A model generated the notes under the pieces. That model was not told the origin of the DNA, did not search any database, and worked only from the letters and a program-made list of their open reading frames with translations. Shown here in pieces: positions 51,940 through 64,000 of a stretch of DNA of 64,000 bases (position 1 is the stretch's first letter; the number at the start of each line of letters is the position of its first letter). The position numbers and the translations under genes are program-made. Origin of the DNA: Prostheceraeus crozeri. Its lineage: Eukaryota > Platyhelminthes > Polycladida > Euryleptidae. The DNA is taken from the NCBI GenBank assembly GCA_907163375.1, contig CAJQUW010007090.1:124001-188000 (forward strand), given 5' to 3'.

Positions 51940-53424
51940 AGCCTACTTTACACTAGCAGTCGCTGCAGTTGCAGCCACAGAATTAGACAGGTCCTCTCTT
52001 CTTCTGTTTGACTGCTAGAAAGGAAGCATTGCAACATGTAACGTTGATGAAATGGCACAATCTGCAGACATTATACCATAGCAATCGAACAATGAGCAGC
52101 CAGTTCAACATTAAACACTCCAAATCACAGAATTAGATTGTTTAACTGTATCACTTTGCTAGAAGAGCAAACTGATTCAAACAGATGGCACATACAGGAA
52201 CTTATTAAGTGGGCAAAAAGAAATTTTTAATACCTTGCAGAGATAGGAAAGATAGTCGTGCACCGCTTGCGGATTGCTGTGAATTTCTTCAAAAAGCTCC
52301 GATCGCCACGATTCCTTCAGATTCGAAGAATTCAGATCATTTTGCAAAAGTTTTCTCGATAATGTTGGGCGCTCCGATCATTATTAAAAAAGTTAGCAAG
52401 CGCACGAAAAAACGTTCACAAACTTCTCTGTAGAACTTGACATCGACTGTGTCTCTTTGCTGTGTGATCCGCTTGATAACAGTCACTGAAACTTAACACG
52501 ATTTGGCGTGTTTAATGTTGAACTAGCTGCTCATTGTTCGATTTCTATGGTATTATGTCAGCAGATTGTTCCATTTCATTAACGCTACATGTTCCAATGT
52601 TTCCTTCTAGTCAAACAGAAGAAGAGACGATATGTATAATTCTGTGCTCCAAATTGCATAAAGTTTCAGTGACTGTTATCAACCGGATCACACAGCAAAG
52701 AGACACAGTCGATGTCAAGTTCTACAGAGAAGTTTGTGAACGTTTTTTCGTGCGCTTGCTAACTTTTTTAATAATGATCGGAGCGCCCAACATTATCGAG
52801 AAAACTTTTGCAAAATGATCTGAATTCTTCGAATCTGAAGGAATCGTGGCGATCGGAACTTTTTGAAGAAATTCACAGCAATCCGCAAGCGGTGCACGAC
52901 TATCTTTCCTATCTCTGCAAGGTATTGAAAATTTCTTTTTGCCCACTTAGTAAATTCCTGCACGTGCCATCGTTTTGAATCAGTATGTACTTCTAGCAAA
53001 GTGACACGATTAAACAATCTAATTCTGTGGTTGCAGCAGACGAGTGACACGCCCGTCATGTGATTGAAAAGTAACACGACATGGATGAAACAGAACTGCA
53101 TGTGCAGCACCTTATTTGCATCGTGAACAGCACGTTAGCTGCTGCACTGTCCACACACCCGTGTTGACATGATGGACTATTACCTGTCAGGTTACTGTGA
53201 CAAGATCTGGTTGATTAAATAGAAAAAATTTACCAATCATATGACCCCATCATTGCAGCAGGCTGCAAAGAAATAGACTTCGGTCTAATAGCTGAACTGC
53301 ACCTAAACTGCCACTGCATCACTGACGTCATGCTCTGTGTCAGAAGAAACTGCGATAAACGTCATAACGAGGTCATTTTAGTCATCTGCTGCACAGCACA
53401 TGAACTGCCAATGTAAAGTAGTCC
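51940..53424. mobile_element. 1485-bp Harbinger-like element with crossing inverted repeats
   Basis: Ends share CTACTTTACAYTRGCAGT in inverted orientation, and TTA stands directly before (51937-51939) and after (53425-53427), the 3-bp duplication typical of PIF/Harbinger. Inside, segment A (51972-52125) is inverted at 52497-52650 and segment B (52126-52493) is inverted at 52662-53032. The order is thus A, B, A', B'. Open frames of 74 codons appear in both B copies. They are the same sequence in mirror image and match nothing I know. Confidence 0.65.
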
Positions 53425-53924
53425 TTAGACTTAAGAGGTGGTCCACTGCATTCCCTTCTTCAATTCATTTTTGTTTAAATATCTGTCAACAAAATTTAAA
53501 GTTCAACATACGAGTGTAATGAAGTTTATGCAGCACTTGGCCATATTTCACGTTTTCATTCGGTACAATACTTAATTGAATAGTGCGTTTTAGAGATGCC
53601 ATCGGTCTGTGGTGATTGAGATTGAGATTTTCGCAAACATCCATTGAGCTGATTTGTGCTTCCCCCGAAGAAGGTGTACACCGAAAATTTTGGGATAAAT
53701 TTAAAATAGCGGTCTCAGAGAAGTCGCCTTTTTTTATACACAACACTTAATGTAGTTGAAAACGCTTTCAGCAGTGACACTTTGGTCAAACATGGTCGTC
53801 AAGAAACAAATGTAATGACGACCGTTTCATCTGGACCATTCCGAGCATGGTCAGGTTACGAATTAATCAACTAGTCACACACAAAAGCAAGACGATTCTG
53901 CATGGTTTTCTTACAGAACCATTA

Positions 53925-54644
53925 GTCCCGCAGCCAGAACGAGTTTCTGCAGGGAACGAGGCCAAAAATGAGATTTTCAAAGATAGATGTACACTATATA
54001 CCTACTACGAACCTGCACGTCTGCCGAGTTCTAGTTAGTTTCACTTCTCACACGTTCATTCATTGGGGCGCAAATTGCAGTTTTCGGCAAAAATGAAATT
54101 TTCTGAGTTTTCTCCGATTAAGCGAAAAAGTACCAAGTCTAGTGCCATAATCTTTAACATGGAGCTTCTTCAGCTCATTTCCTATCATAGTCATGTACCT
54201 CTGTCTATGAAGCTAAGCACATTCAGATTTGGCAAGCCTCCTAATGTCGGCAAACTCATGTAATTTGAGCAAATTAAATCCACATTCAACCACACTCTCG
54301 CTTACTACCATTCTATCACATTACTACCACATTCTCGCTAGAAGAACACTTTTCACATCATAGGAAATGAGCTGAGAACATTCCATGTCGAACATTATGG
54401 CTCTAGACTTGCTACTTTTCGACTAATCAGAGAAAGTCTAGAAAATTTCATTTTTACAAAGAAATGAATCTGCGTCCCATTGGATTAACATGTGCTTTTC
54501 TTTCATCCTGTCTGACAAGATAAAGAGAAACTAACTAGAACACGACAGACTTCCAGATTCGTAGTGGGTATTGGGTGTACATTATTCTGTGAAAGGCTCA
54601 TTTTCGGCCTCGTTCCCTGCAGAATCTCGATCTGTCTGCAGGAC
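53925..54644. mobile_element. 720-bp MITE with about 70-bp TIRs
   Basis: The left end GTCCCGCAGCCAGAACGAG and the complement of the right end GTCCTGCAGACAGATCGAG stay alignable for about 70 bases, sharing CTGCAGGGAACGAGGCC. The interior also has mirrored blocks around TAGTGCCATAATC / GATTAGTCGAAAAG, so much of it can fold back. A shortened copy is at 34493-34726. No coding capacity. Confidence 0.75.
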
Positions 54645-55466
54645 CATACTGTATTACTTATGCCAATGAAAAAATTATTTACTAAATGCAAGCATGAGAA
54701 GTTGTACGTGGTCATGAACTGAGTCTGTTATAGCATTAACAAAAGTATGTGAAATGGGAATGCATTTCTCTAGGTACAGGGACGCCGCCCCGTCTCAGGC
54801 CTTTGTAGGTTACTGAGAAATCAGATTCAGGCGTATGTACATGCGCATGCACGGCAATCGTTTCTGTGTTTCAGTTTACAACCATTTCAAGTAGCCTTGT
54901 ATAAATTTAAAATATGCGACACGAATGATCAAGAGAATATTTGAATAATTTAGAACTGGAAATACATTCAATAACAGATTTTGCGTAAATCATTTGCGCA
55001 ACACCTCATTTTTTATAATTTTCTGGCAGGTTGCATTTCATAGCTTATGCGTGACCGTTCGTTATTCAGGTATCCATCACGAGATATTGCGTACCCTTTT
55101 CCACCAACAAGATCTTTTCTCCCATTGCTAATTCAACAATAATACTCACTTGACACATTTTCTGACAAAAACTTACAACAACACTACTCAGGCAAAATTA
55201 GAATTTATTATTAAAAGTCTGATAACTTGATTAATGTTAACTGATAATTTAATCAAACTCTAAAAATTCAACATTCAAACGTTCTGCTTCCAAATCGGAC
55301 AACATTGCAGGTTTACAAGGTTGAGATGGCAAAATATGTACAGTACAAATGAAGATATTCAGATGATTGCCTGCCTGTCTAAAGAAAATAATGGTGATTA
55401 AGTATTTACAGATGACATTCTTATATATGCATGTATAGATTTTTTAAATGTCTAAAAAATAAAGAA

Positions 55467-55615
55467 GAGGGCAAATCCTAAGATTAATATATATATATAT
55501 ATATTTATATATATCGAAAGTTAATTATTAATAGAAGAGGGCAAATTCTAGATGAGCAGATGATTAAAGAAGATGATTCTAGATTCTAGAAGAGGGCAAA
55601 TTCTAAGATGAATGT
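55467..55615 (+). repeat. Three direct copies of AGAAGAGGGCAAATYCTA with TA tracts
   Basis: Copies begin near 55467, 55533 and 55579, each followed by AT-rich sequence or a (TA)n run. Confidence 0.75.
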
Positions 55616-55667
55616 ATATATATATATATATATAAATTGTAAAAATAAGTGTCGAAAATTGGAAATG

Positions 55668-56090
<423 letters not shown>

Positions 56091-58688
56091 TGTTTATCAA
56101 TCATTAATTAGAAATTATATATGCATATACATTATATTTTCATAAATGCATCAGAAATGTAGTTGCACGCATTTATAATTAGCTCAAAGTGAATTTTAGA
56201 CATAAACTTAGACATAAGTATGAGACAAAGTCTTTGCTATTGGTAAGAACTTATAACAGACTTTAACAAGCATTGACAGTTGTACATATGTGAATTGAGC
56301 AAAGGAAATTAAAAAAGGAAATCATAAATTTCAATAACGTGTAAGGATGACATATGGCATTCAATCACAATCTCTGCGAAGGGCATCTGCTTCTTTTTCG
56401 GTCGAAATGAATCATAAGTCCACATAAATAATTGTGATTTCCTGATTACTCAAATTAGAAGTGAAGAATGATAAGAACAACAGGAATGTACTAATTCGAG
56501 TAGAAGGGAATATATATATCCCAAATATTGCACAGCTGAATTCAGTGACAACATTGATAAAGGAAAACTAGAGTCAAATATGTGATAATGCGAGCAGATA
56601 ATGTAGTGCATGTAAATTCAATGTTTATCCCCTGAAGAATGTCTTGAAAGAATATTTCTATGAGGTTCAAACGTGCAAGAACTTATTTTAACAAGCATCA
56701 AAGTATTAGGTAACAAAACATAGATACAAGTTCTGACAGGACTTGTTAGTCGGTACATCACCAGTGCACTACATTTTCGAGGAATTTACCGAGGTTTTTG
56801 AATTCACACTGATGTGTATGCAAAAAGACACGGTATTTCCAGTGCTCATTAGTATTAGGATACTTTGGTAATTATCTGCTGCTGATCGGGGTGCAGATCC
56901 ACAGCTGAGCGCCAAATGTGACACTGGAGGTTTCAACACCCAGAATTAAGTTGAAATTACATTTTAAATAAGTAAGTGTTGGCGAGTACCGTTCACTAGA
57001 TATTGCATGGCACAAGCGCTGGACTGAAACTTATCTTGAATGTACATGTAAGTAGTAGTTCTGCGAATTAGGGAACTGTTATTATATTAAACATATTCTA
57101 TTTATGTGAGGGGGAATCAAGAATTAATATCCTGTAGTTGAATTTTCCGACCATAATTCGCCTTTCGAAAAACTGAACTTATTCCACAGTAAAATGAAAG
57201 CACAGTAGAACAGGAAAAGGAAACAGCAGCATTACAAGCATTTCATAAGATTTCTTTAGATGAAGTTTTGTAGCACTCGTCCTTCGAATGCCGGTATAGC
57301 ACTTTAAGATTTAATCAGGTAAGACTGTGAAGTGCGTTATAGGCTCTACATAAGCGATCGAATCAAATTTTTCCGCTTGACCCAGTCGATAAAATGAGGA
57401 TACTTGACATCATTAACGAGGCAAAAGCACAAGAAATGGAATTCTCGCTTTCTTGTTGCTTTTACTGTTGCTCTGTTGACATGGTCCGCCATGCACATCC
57501 CTTGCTCAGCACCTATACACTAGATTATCTATGAAAGTGGTCAACACAGCCAGTGAAGAAACTAAAACTCAGAGATGACTGCCTCATTGAGTTAACTAAG
57601 CGTAAAAGACAATATCATATTCTCATGTGTATAATAACAGATATTTCCAATAGCACTCACATAGATGTATTAAATGTACATGGAAACGCTGCCGACAAAA
57701 GACATGCGAAAGAAGTACTGCACTTGTTCACATCCGTTGACGGCGGCGTAATATTTCTTCAACTTCCCTTCACTAGTTTACTTTGTGTCCTTTGCACTCT
57801 TGGTTTAGGCCTACTTGGCATAATCAGTTTTCAATACGCATTGAGCAGAAATATAGAAAACCTACCGCTGTCAAAGAACTATGGTCTCTTTATTAATCGT
57901 TTCATGTTACAGAATAAGTATAGAATAGGTCCAATCTACATAGAATCTTAATAAGTCATTGATCAATAAAAACATCTGAAATCTCTTTGATATCGCCAGG
58001 AAGATCATATAAAAATTTGCAGAAAAGTTTGTGTGAAAAAGTTGTTATCCAAGGTTTTGCATTACCCAAATTGATAAAATCAGATCTTTTACGCATAAAT
58101 TTTGCATTATAGAGTTAACTTAAGATTCAGTGTTTCGGTTGTGGATGAAGTGCTACATTTCTTTTAGTTTTATGTGCTTTAAAATGACAACGATTATGTT
58201 TAATATCATAAGGATAACCATCCGTCGAATGACATTTTTGTCACATACTTTGCGAGCAAAATCCATACTGATTAGCACTGCTAGTTCTGCGGAGACTTCC
58301 GTTTAGTGCAAACATATCCCTTTTGAGTAGCTCTAACCGCTTGAATAGACACAAAGCATTCAAGCGATATCGATTTACTGTGTCTGTTTTATATCAACAT
58401 TTTATTCCCTTTCCGTACGAGAGATGGTGTCCGTAATTACACTGACGCATATATCACTAAATTAATATATGACACTTCATCGGCTAGTATAAATATAAAA
58501 GACTTAAATGCAAAAGTAATATGCACGAGGGTAATTTTTGTTTCTTATAATGCACTGTATATCAGCATGTACAATTACAAAACGTGGTTGCGTTACTGTT
58601 GGTCTTACTAATAATCAGATTGAATGAACCATTGAAATGTTTTAATGAAAGCTAATAACTACAATTAGCCATTAAATTCTGCTCATTG

Positions 58689-58727
58689 AGAGAGAGAGAG
58701 TGTGTGTGTGTGTGAGAGAGAGAGAAA
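58689..58727. repeat. Compound (GA)n(GT)n(GA)n microsatellite
   Basis: Dinucleotide runs GAGAGAG, TGTGTGTG and GAGAGAG in succession. Confidence 0.9.
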
Positions 58728-61700
58728 AAAACAGATAGCTGTACAAGGAATATTCGATAAAACAGGATGACCGCTGAGTTCTGGTGCCAGATGCGATATA
58801 TTTTTCCACCCACCATTAAGTAAACACTGCATTTCTTTTAAAATTCTTTGCAAATCAATCATTGCATTTTACCTGGAAGAGAATGTCCAGCTACTTTTTG
58901 CATTCTTCATTTTGATCTTACAATCCTGGAGAAGCATTGCAGCATAAACCTTCAACGCAATAGCATGATGTAGAAATGCGCTTCTTTTCCACTTACTGAT
59001 GACAATTACTAATGCACAGTCATAATTTTCTATGTGGCATTAATTAATTGTGCGAGCGGACCTTCGGAAGCCAGCGGTATCCACGGTTGATACTGCACCG
59101 CTTTGTAGAGTAAACTAACAAAAGTCTAATTACTTTTGCCTCGATCAAATCAATGAAAAGGATCTAAAAGGAATTCTCGCTTTCTGCATTCAAGCGATCC
59201 TACTGAAATCACATACATGTACAGTTTATTTCACTGCAACCTGATGCAATTACAAAATATGGCGAAAATTAAAAAGTAAAAGTCTATGTTTAAGTTAGCC
59301 GATTATCGTCTGATTATAATGATAAGTAAATTGGATGAAGTTGGTGCGAAATGTGAAGGGAAAAATCTTAATCAGCCTATTCCGTGAGTTTATCGAATGA
59401 AGAAAATTGCCACCAGAATTTTCAAGTCGCAGTTTGCTTATGAAGTAGCCCAAGTAGGCCTAAATGCGTATGAAGTAAGCCTAAATATGTTGATTACCAG
59501 AGGTGTGCGATATTCGAAAAGCTTAGCGTTCGATCACCGATTATACGATTTATCAGCTCAAAAATTCGATTTGAGTCCCGAAAAAATAACTTCCGATTTC
59601 CGATTATCCAGGCTTTCGATTTGATTATCCCATTCGATACATTTAAAATGGAATTCAATTCAATGTTTTTGCTGGATATGTTCATTCGTTCTCAGGGAAA
59701 ATATATCACTTACACAACATTTTTAATAAGTAAAAAGATGGCATTAATCTTTTCACCTTATCAGGCGAGCTTGATGTAGGCTACGTAAAGACAAACTTGA
59801 CCATGTGTCCAATTAATCCTTGCACAAGCTCAATACTTTCATTACAATTCAATATATAACGCGAGTATGCCTTTTATATAAACATTTATAACAGAAATCT
59901 GATTTTCTATATCATTGGAAAGTAAAATTTTTACTAATTCTGTGTAACAAATCAAATGATATCATCTTAATATGCATGAAACCATCTTTGCTGATCTATT
60001 GCTCACCTGAACAGTTATTACATATATTCAATATTTGCACATTGTATGTAAGCAGTTTATTTTAACTAAAATTCGTATGGCAATTCTGTAATTTTTATAC
60101 TATATCTGATGAGTGACGGTCGATCTAGATGTCATCTTATAGGGGTGGCCTATCTGGCATTATTTGAAAGAATTGGATACAATATTTTCGGGATTATCAA
60201 GTTTTGATGAGAGGGATGAAATCCCAAATGCTCATCCTTCTTCAAAATGGAACCGCTAAAAAATTGTGTAGTGGATAATAATGCAGCATATATTCACCTT
60301 CAAAATATCAAATACTCGTATATACAATAATATCAAAGATATGCAAAGAATCTTGCAATAACTGAATGAGGCATAGATCAGGTGTTTGTGTCTCTAATTC
60401 TGCCGAAGTTGTTCGTGTTTTCATACCAATTTTTTTATCTACAACAGGAGGTGTAGAAAATCAGCAAAATAATGACTTTCAGCTGTAACGTGCATTATGA
60501 AAACGGAAAAAGGTATATAAAAGACGCTTTTGAATGATTGTTGACGTTCTTATGAAGCAAACATTTTGGCATTTGATCCGCGCCTGCTTCTTCGTACGGC
60601 AAAGGTCATCCTACCCTGCATTTTCAAAATGAGTTATCTGTGTTTGAATAATTTGCGATTAGACGACATTGCATCTACTTCTGCTTGCGTAATAAAAGCA
60701 CTTTTGCCAGAAACTCATATTTCAAATGCGATGCCAAGACACGCAATACTGAAAGCTCCTAAAATAAACCTGTGCACGTATACCATTTTCCTAATCTAAA
60801 TAAAGAACTTCTCATGTTTATCCTCCACTAAATATGCCTATGCTTGGCGTTGTGCAAAATGTACTAAGTGTAATGTGTAAGGTCAAAATTTTGAAACAGG
60901 AGAGGGTATATACCAAAATCTAATAAATTCAATGAGTGATCTTGTGAATTCCAAGAATCAGTTAAAGGGGCATTACACGAAATGTTGACATCTGTTGTGG
61001 TTTTGTTGTTGTTTATGCTCGATGCGCAGTTATACAGATTTCTAAGTCGTAAATTTAGGCAATCATCACATAACCCTTAGGCTACCAAAGCAATTGATAC
61101 TCCTTACGTTATCAAGGATGGATCTGAGAAACACCTCCGAAATATGGATTTTTCAATGAATTTGATGTTTATTTTACAATATAGAAGCAAGAAAATCGTA
61201 GATGCTCAACAGAAATATCATCTCACTCAAACCTACAGACAATTTGAACACATCATCTGAGCGTGTATCACGACTGCACACCGACACAATATAACATTCG
61301 CGGCACCTCTATGGCAAGTTTTGTTGCTGTCGTTAGTTGCCTTACCAGTTACCAAAGTCCCTGGTCCTGATGCATCTCAATTCTGGAGGTTCTTCCCTTT
61401 CAACAGTAGGCGAATGTCGTCGAGGATTCTGCTGCCTAGCTGCTTTGCTCATCAGATACACCAGCTCAGTAGAAAGTCTAATTGGTTAATGCAATCGATG
61501 CACAATGTGTTCCTTTGCCAACTCGGATGCAAGCTGTTGAAGAAAATGTCCTTATATTTTCCACGACAACTGTCCATTCGGGATGGGATGTTGAAGATAG
61601 TGAAAGCACTGGTTCCAGTCACAAACAGCTTGTTGTGTTAGTGCACCACTTTTACTTACATTGTAATACATATTGCTATTTTTCTTCCTATCAAGTTGTG

Positions 61701-64000
61701 TTTCAGCTGTGAGGTGCATCGACGAGATCATAAACTTCTGCACAGATCCTCTTATGACGAGACTACTCTGATTACATGACATGAAAGGTGACAGTCTGAT
61801 ATTGTTTTCTTTGACATTTGTAGAACATTCGTCCTTTCGTGCTTTTCACTCACAGGCTTTCAATGGCAATAGAATATAATTGAGTTCACTTGCCTATTCA
61901 TGACATACGATGTTAAATAAAGTTGTCGTGAAAGGCTTTGTCACTAGAATCCAGCATACTTTGTATAATTTAAAAAGTGTCAAAGGGTGACTGTGGGAGC
62001 CACAGTTGGTAGCCTAAGAGTAAAGGGTGAATTAACATCTGTGTATTCTTAATTTTTGCTGTATCAGGGGTGTTGCATACTGCACGTGTAAGATTTGGAC
62101 TCAAACATTCATGAAACTAACATCAAAAAGACATCATTGCTCAAGATATGGATAGCGTTGACTTCGTCGAATCCGTTAATCGCTATAGAATTTTCGACAG
62201 TTCGATTCAATTATTCGACTAGTTTCCAAAAATGTCCGATTCCATTTCCAAATTCGGTTCCGAATGTTTGCATCAAAGCAAGTGAGGTTTGCATAATCGA
62301 ATAATCGGACTATTGAGTCCGATCGTCTACTTCTGTTGATTACAATAGCCGATCGTTCCGATAGCAAATCTGGTAATGGCATTAATTTGAAATTTTTGAA
62401 GGAATAAATCAGGCTTTAACTGCAGATTCATTAATGTCGGTCAATAAAAGTAGCGAGTCCCTTTGATTCTACTAGATACTCTGATTTTCATAAAAATCAT
62501 TGGTTTTCTAACCATTCATGAATGATCAGCAGAGTAAATCATCAAAAAATATAGACATACACAATTAATATAATACATGAGAGAAGATACTCTTGTAGTC
62601 AAATGATTGACAGATTTATTCCTTCGCATAGACTTCTTGGGATCTTTGAGTTAATGATGTCAGTCTCAAATTGATTTAGCAATGATTTATAAGATTTCAA
62701 GAAGTCATAGTATCACACTTTAGTGAAGCTGACAACGCTTCATGAAATTACAAGTGAGCTACTAATTCCCGATTCATAATGATACACTCAACACATGTTT
62801 TTAGTTTCATCGTGAGAAATTTACCAAGCTGATGAAAGTGATTCACATTTGAGATTCTCTGTTAATGGTTTCTTAATAAGATAATGGAATGAAAGCAATT
62901 AATCAAAGACGTTGTAGGTACTCATGCAAAAGTGAGCAAGCACCAGGAGAATGAATTACAATGGATAATTTGATACTGCTTTTAGTTGATTAAGCTTGAT
63001 CAATAGCTTCAATGTTCAAATGATTAATTTATTATATGTAAACTCATATACGAAGGATTGATTATCTACAAAAACGATTACTTTCAAGTTTTGAAGAAAA
63101 GTTGAATCGGTAAATTTAAGTAAAGTAATTAATTGCTTTAGAGGGTGGAAATTGCAGAATGTAGCAAGTAAGTAGATATGCGCACGGTGCTATTTGTTAT
63201 AAAAGTATGAGTTTATTCACAACAACAGATTTGATGCTTAACCTTTGAGTGCACCCAGAATAAAGCAAATTTTACGAATTAGAATCTCTCAGCTGAGTAT
63301 AAACATGATCTTTTATTCTCTGAGTTAAGAAAGAACCTATCTATAAAATTCACTGCATTTTTTAAAGAATATTCCTAATAGGGGCCTGTGTTAATACAGC
63401 ATTATGTAAAATATAGGCCGTCCTCGAATATCACCAATACGGACTACAATTGATTATCTGACATGTGTGCCCGGTGCTGAAACCGCTATCATTGCTTGTA
63501 GATTAGATTTTACTCCTTTTATTAAATCTATAAGTAAAATTTATATTCATTTCATTTTCATCAGCATTCATGCAAATATTTCTATACTTCATCACTAAAA
63601 TATATCATTGCTCAAGTCTTGATAAGTTTTCTATCTATGAATACTTCAACCATAAATGATTTTTTAAAAGAAATTTCATCACAAGATCATTAACTCGAAC
63701 TTCTGCTTGCTATTCAATATTAAAATGTGAAATGCAAGCAAAGAGAGAGTTTTGAATATCGCGTTATGTAGCGAACCCTGACTATATTTAGTTCCTGTCA
63801 ATTGCCTCATTATCCTTTTCCTCTATGGCGAATGGTAGCAGCAAATAATAAGTTCAAAATTCTATTGGTTATCTAATACGATTTTTTAATTAATTTACAA
63901 TTAAATACATTTTTTTAATTAATACGAACAATTCAACTTGCAATGACTTGTGACCAAAACATGGATGCGGAGTCCCGGAGTCCCATAATTTTTGCTGGAG

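Noticed and set aside
52209..52946. Pair of nearly identical 74-codon frames on opposite strands
   Set aside because: They are the two inverted copies of segment B of the Harbinger-like element; the likeness comes from the repeat and no domain is recognisable.
57553..57951. 132-codon plus-strand open frame
   Set aside because: Long for this DNA, but it has no recognisable domain, starts at a non-ATG codon, shows A+T-driven composition and has no convincing splice sites.
59490..62380. A single 2.9-kb hAT element joining TTCGA-rich sequence at 59.5 and 62.3 kb
   Set aside because: The left end resembles a hAT terminus (CAGAGGTGTGCGA), but the proposed right end matches only loosely and there is no 8-bp duplication.

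Overview
This is eukaryotic DNA, almost certainly from an invertebrate animal: A+T-rich, introns of 14 and 24 kb, many small non-autonomous DNA transposons and foldback repeats, and no operon-like packing. Frequent short palindromes (TAGGCCTA, TACATGTA) and a Shab/Kv2 gene with insect- and vertebrate-like channel motifs fit a marine invertebrate. The species cannot be read from the window.

The only gene I can support is on the minus strand: the 3' two thirds of a voltage-gated potassium channel of the Kv2/Shab family. Three exons join with matching phases. Exon A (50623-51621) carries S1 to S6 and the proximal C-terminus, phase 0 in and 0 out. Exon B (26087-26609) is a Ser/Thr-rich cytoplasmic tail, phase 0 in and 1 out. 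Exon C (11729-11955) is the last coding exon, phase 1 in, ending in TGA. Together they encode 582 residues. The N-terminal T1 domain exon is not in the window and should lie beyond 64000.

Region by region. 1-9570: 3' flank, with one Penelope-like GIY-YIG remnant near 1.2 kb. 9571-11175: a 1.6-kb inverted-repeat-bounded block holding a 469-bp stretch with no cytosine. 11176-11728: probable Kv2 3' UTR. 11956-26086: intron B/C, with a hAT-like MITE, a second GIY-YIG remnant, a foldback element with a hammerhead-ribozyme-like core, and a 754-bp TIR element. 26610-50622: intron A/B, with three hAT elements with 8-bp target duplications, an internally deleted PIF/Harbinger element, a 98-bp palindrome, direct repeats around a GC-richer insert, and a foldback MITE. 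51622-64000: intron upstream of exon A, with a tRNA-like sequence, a Harbinger-like element with crossing inverted repeats, a long-TIR MITE, a foldback in TA microsatellite, and simple repeats.

The most unusual items are the cytosine-free block, the foldback with the hammerhead-like core flanked by 12-bp direct repeats, the spacerless 98-bp palindrome, and the A-B-A'-B' inverted-repeat arrangement next to the channel exon. No CRISPR, phage or bacterial system is present.
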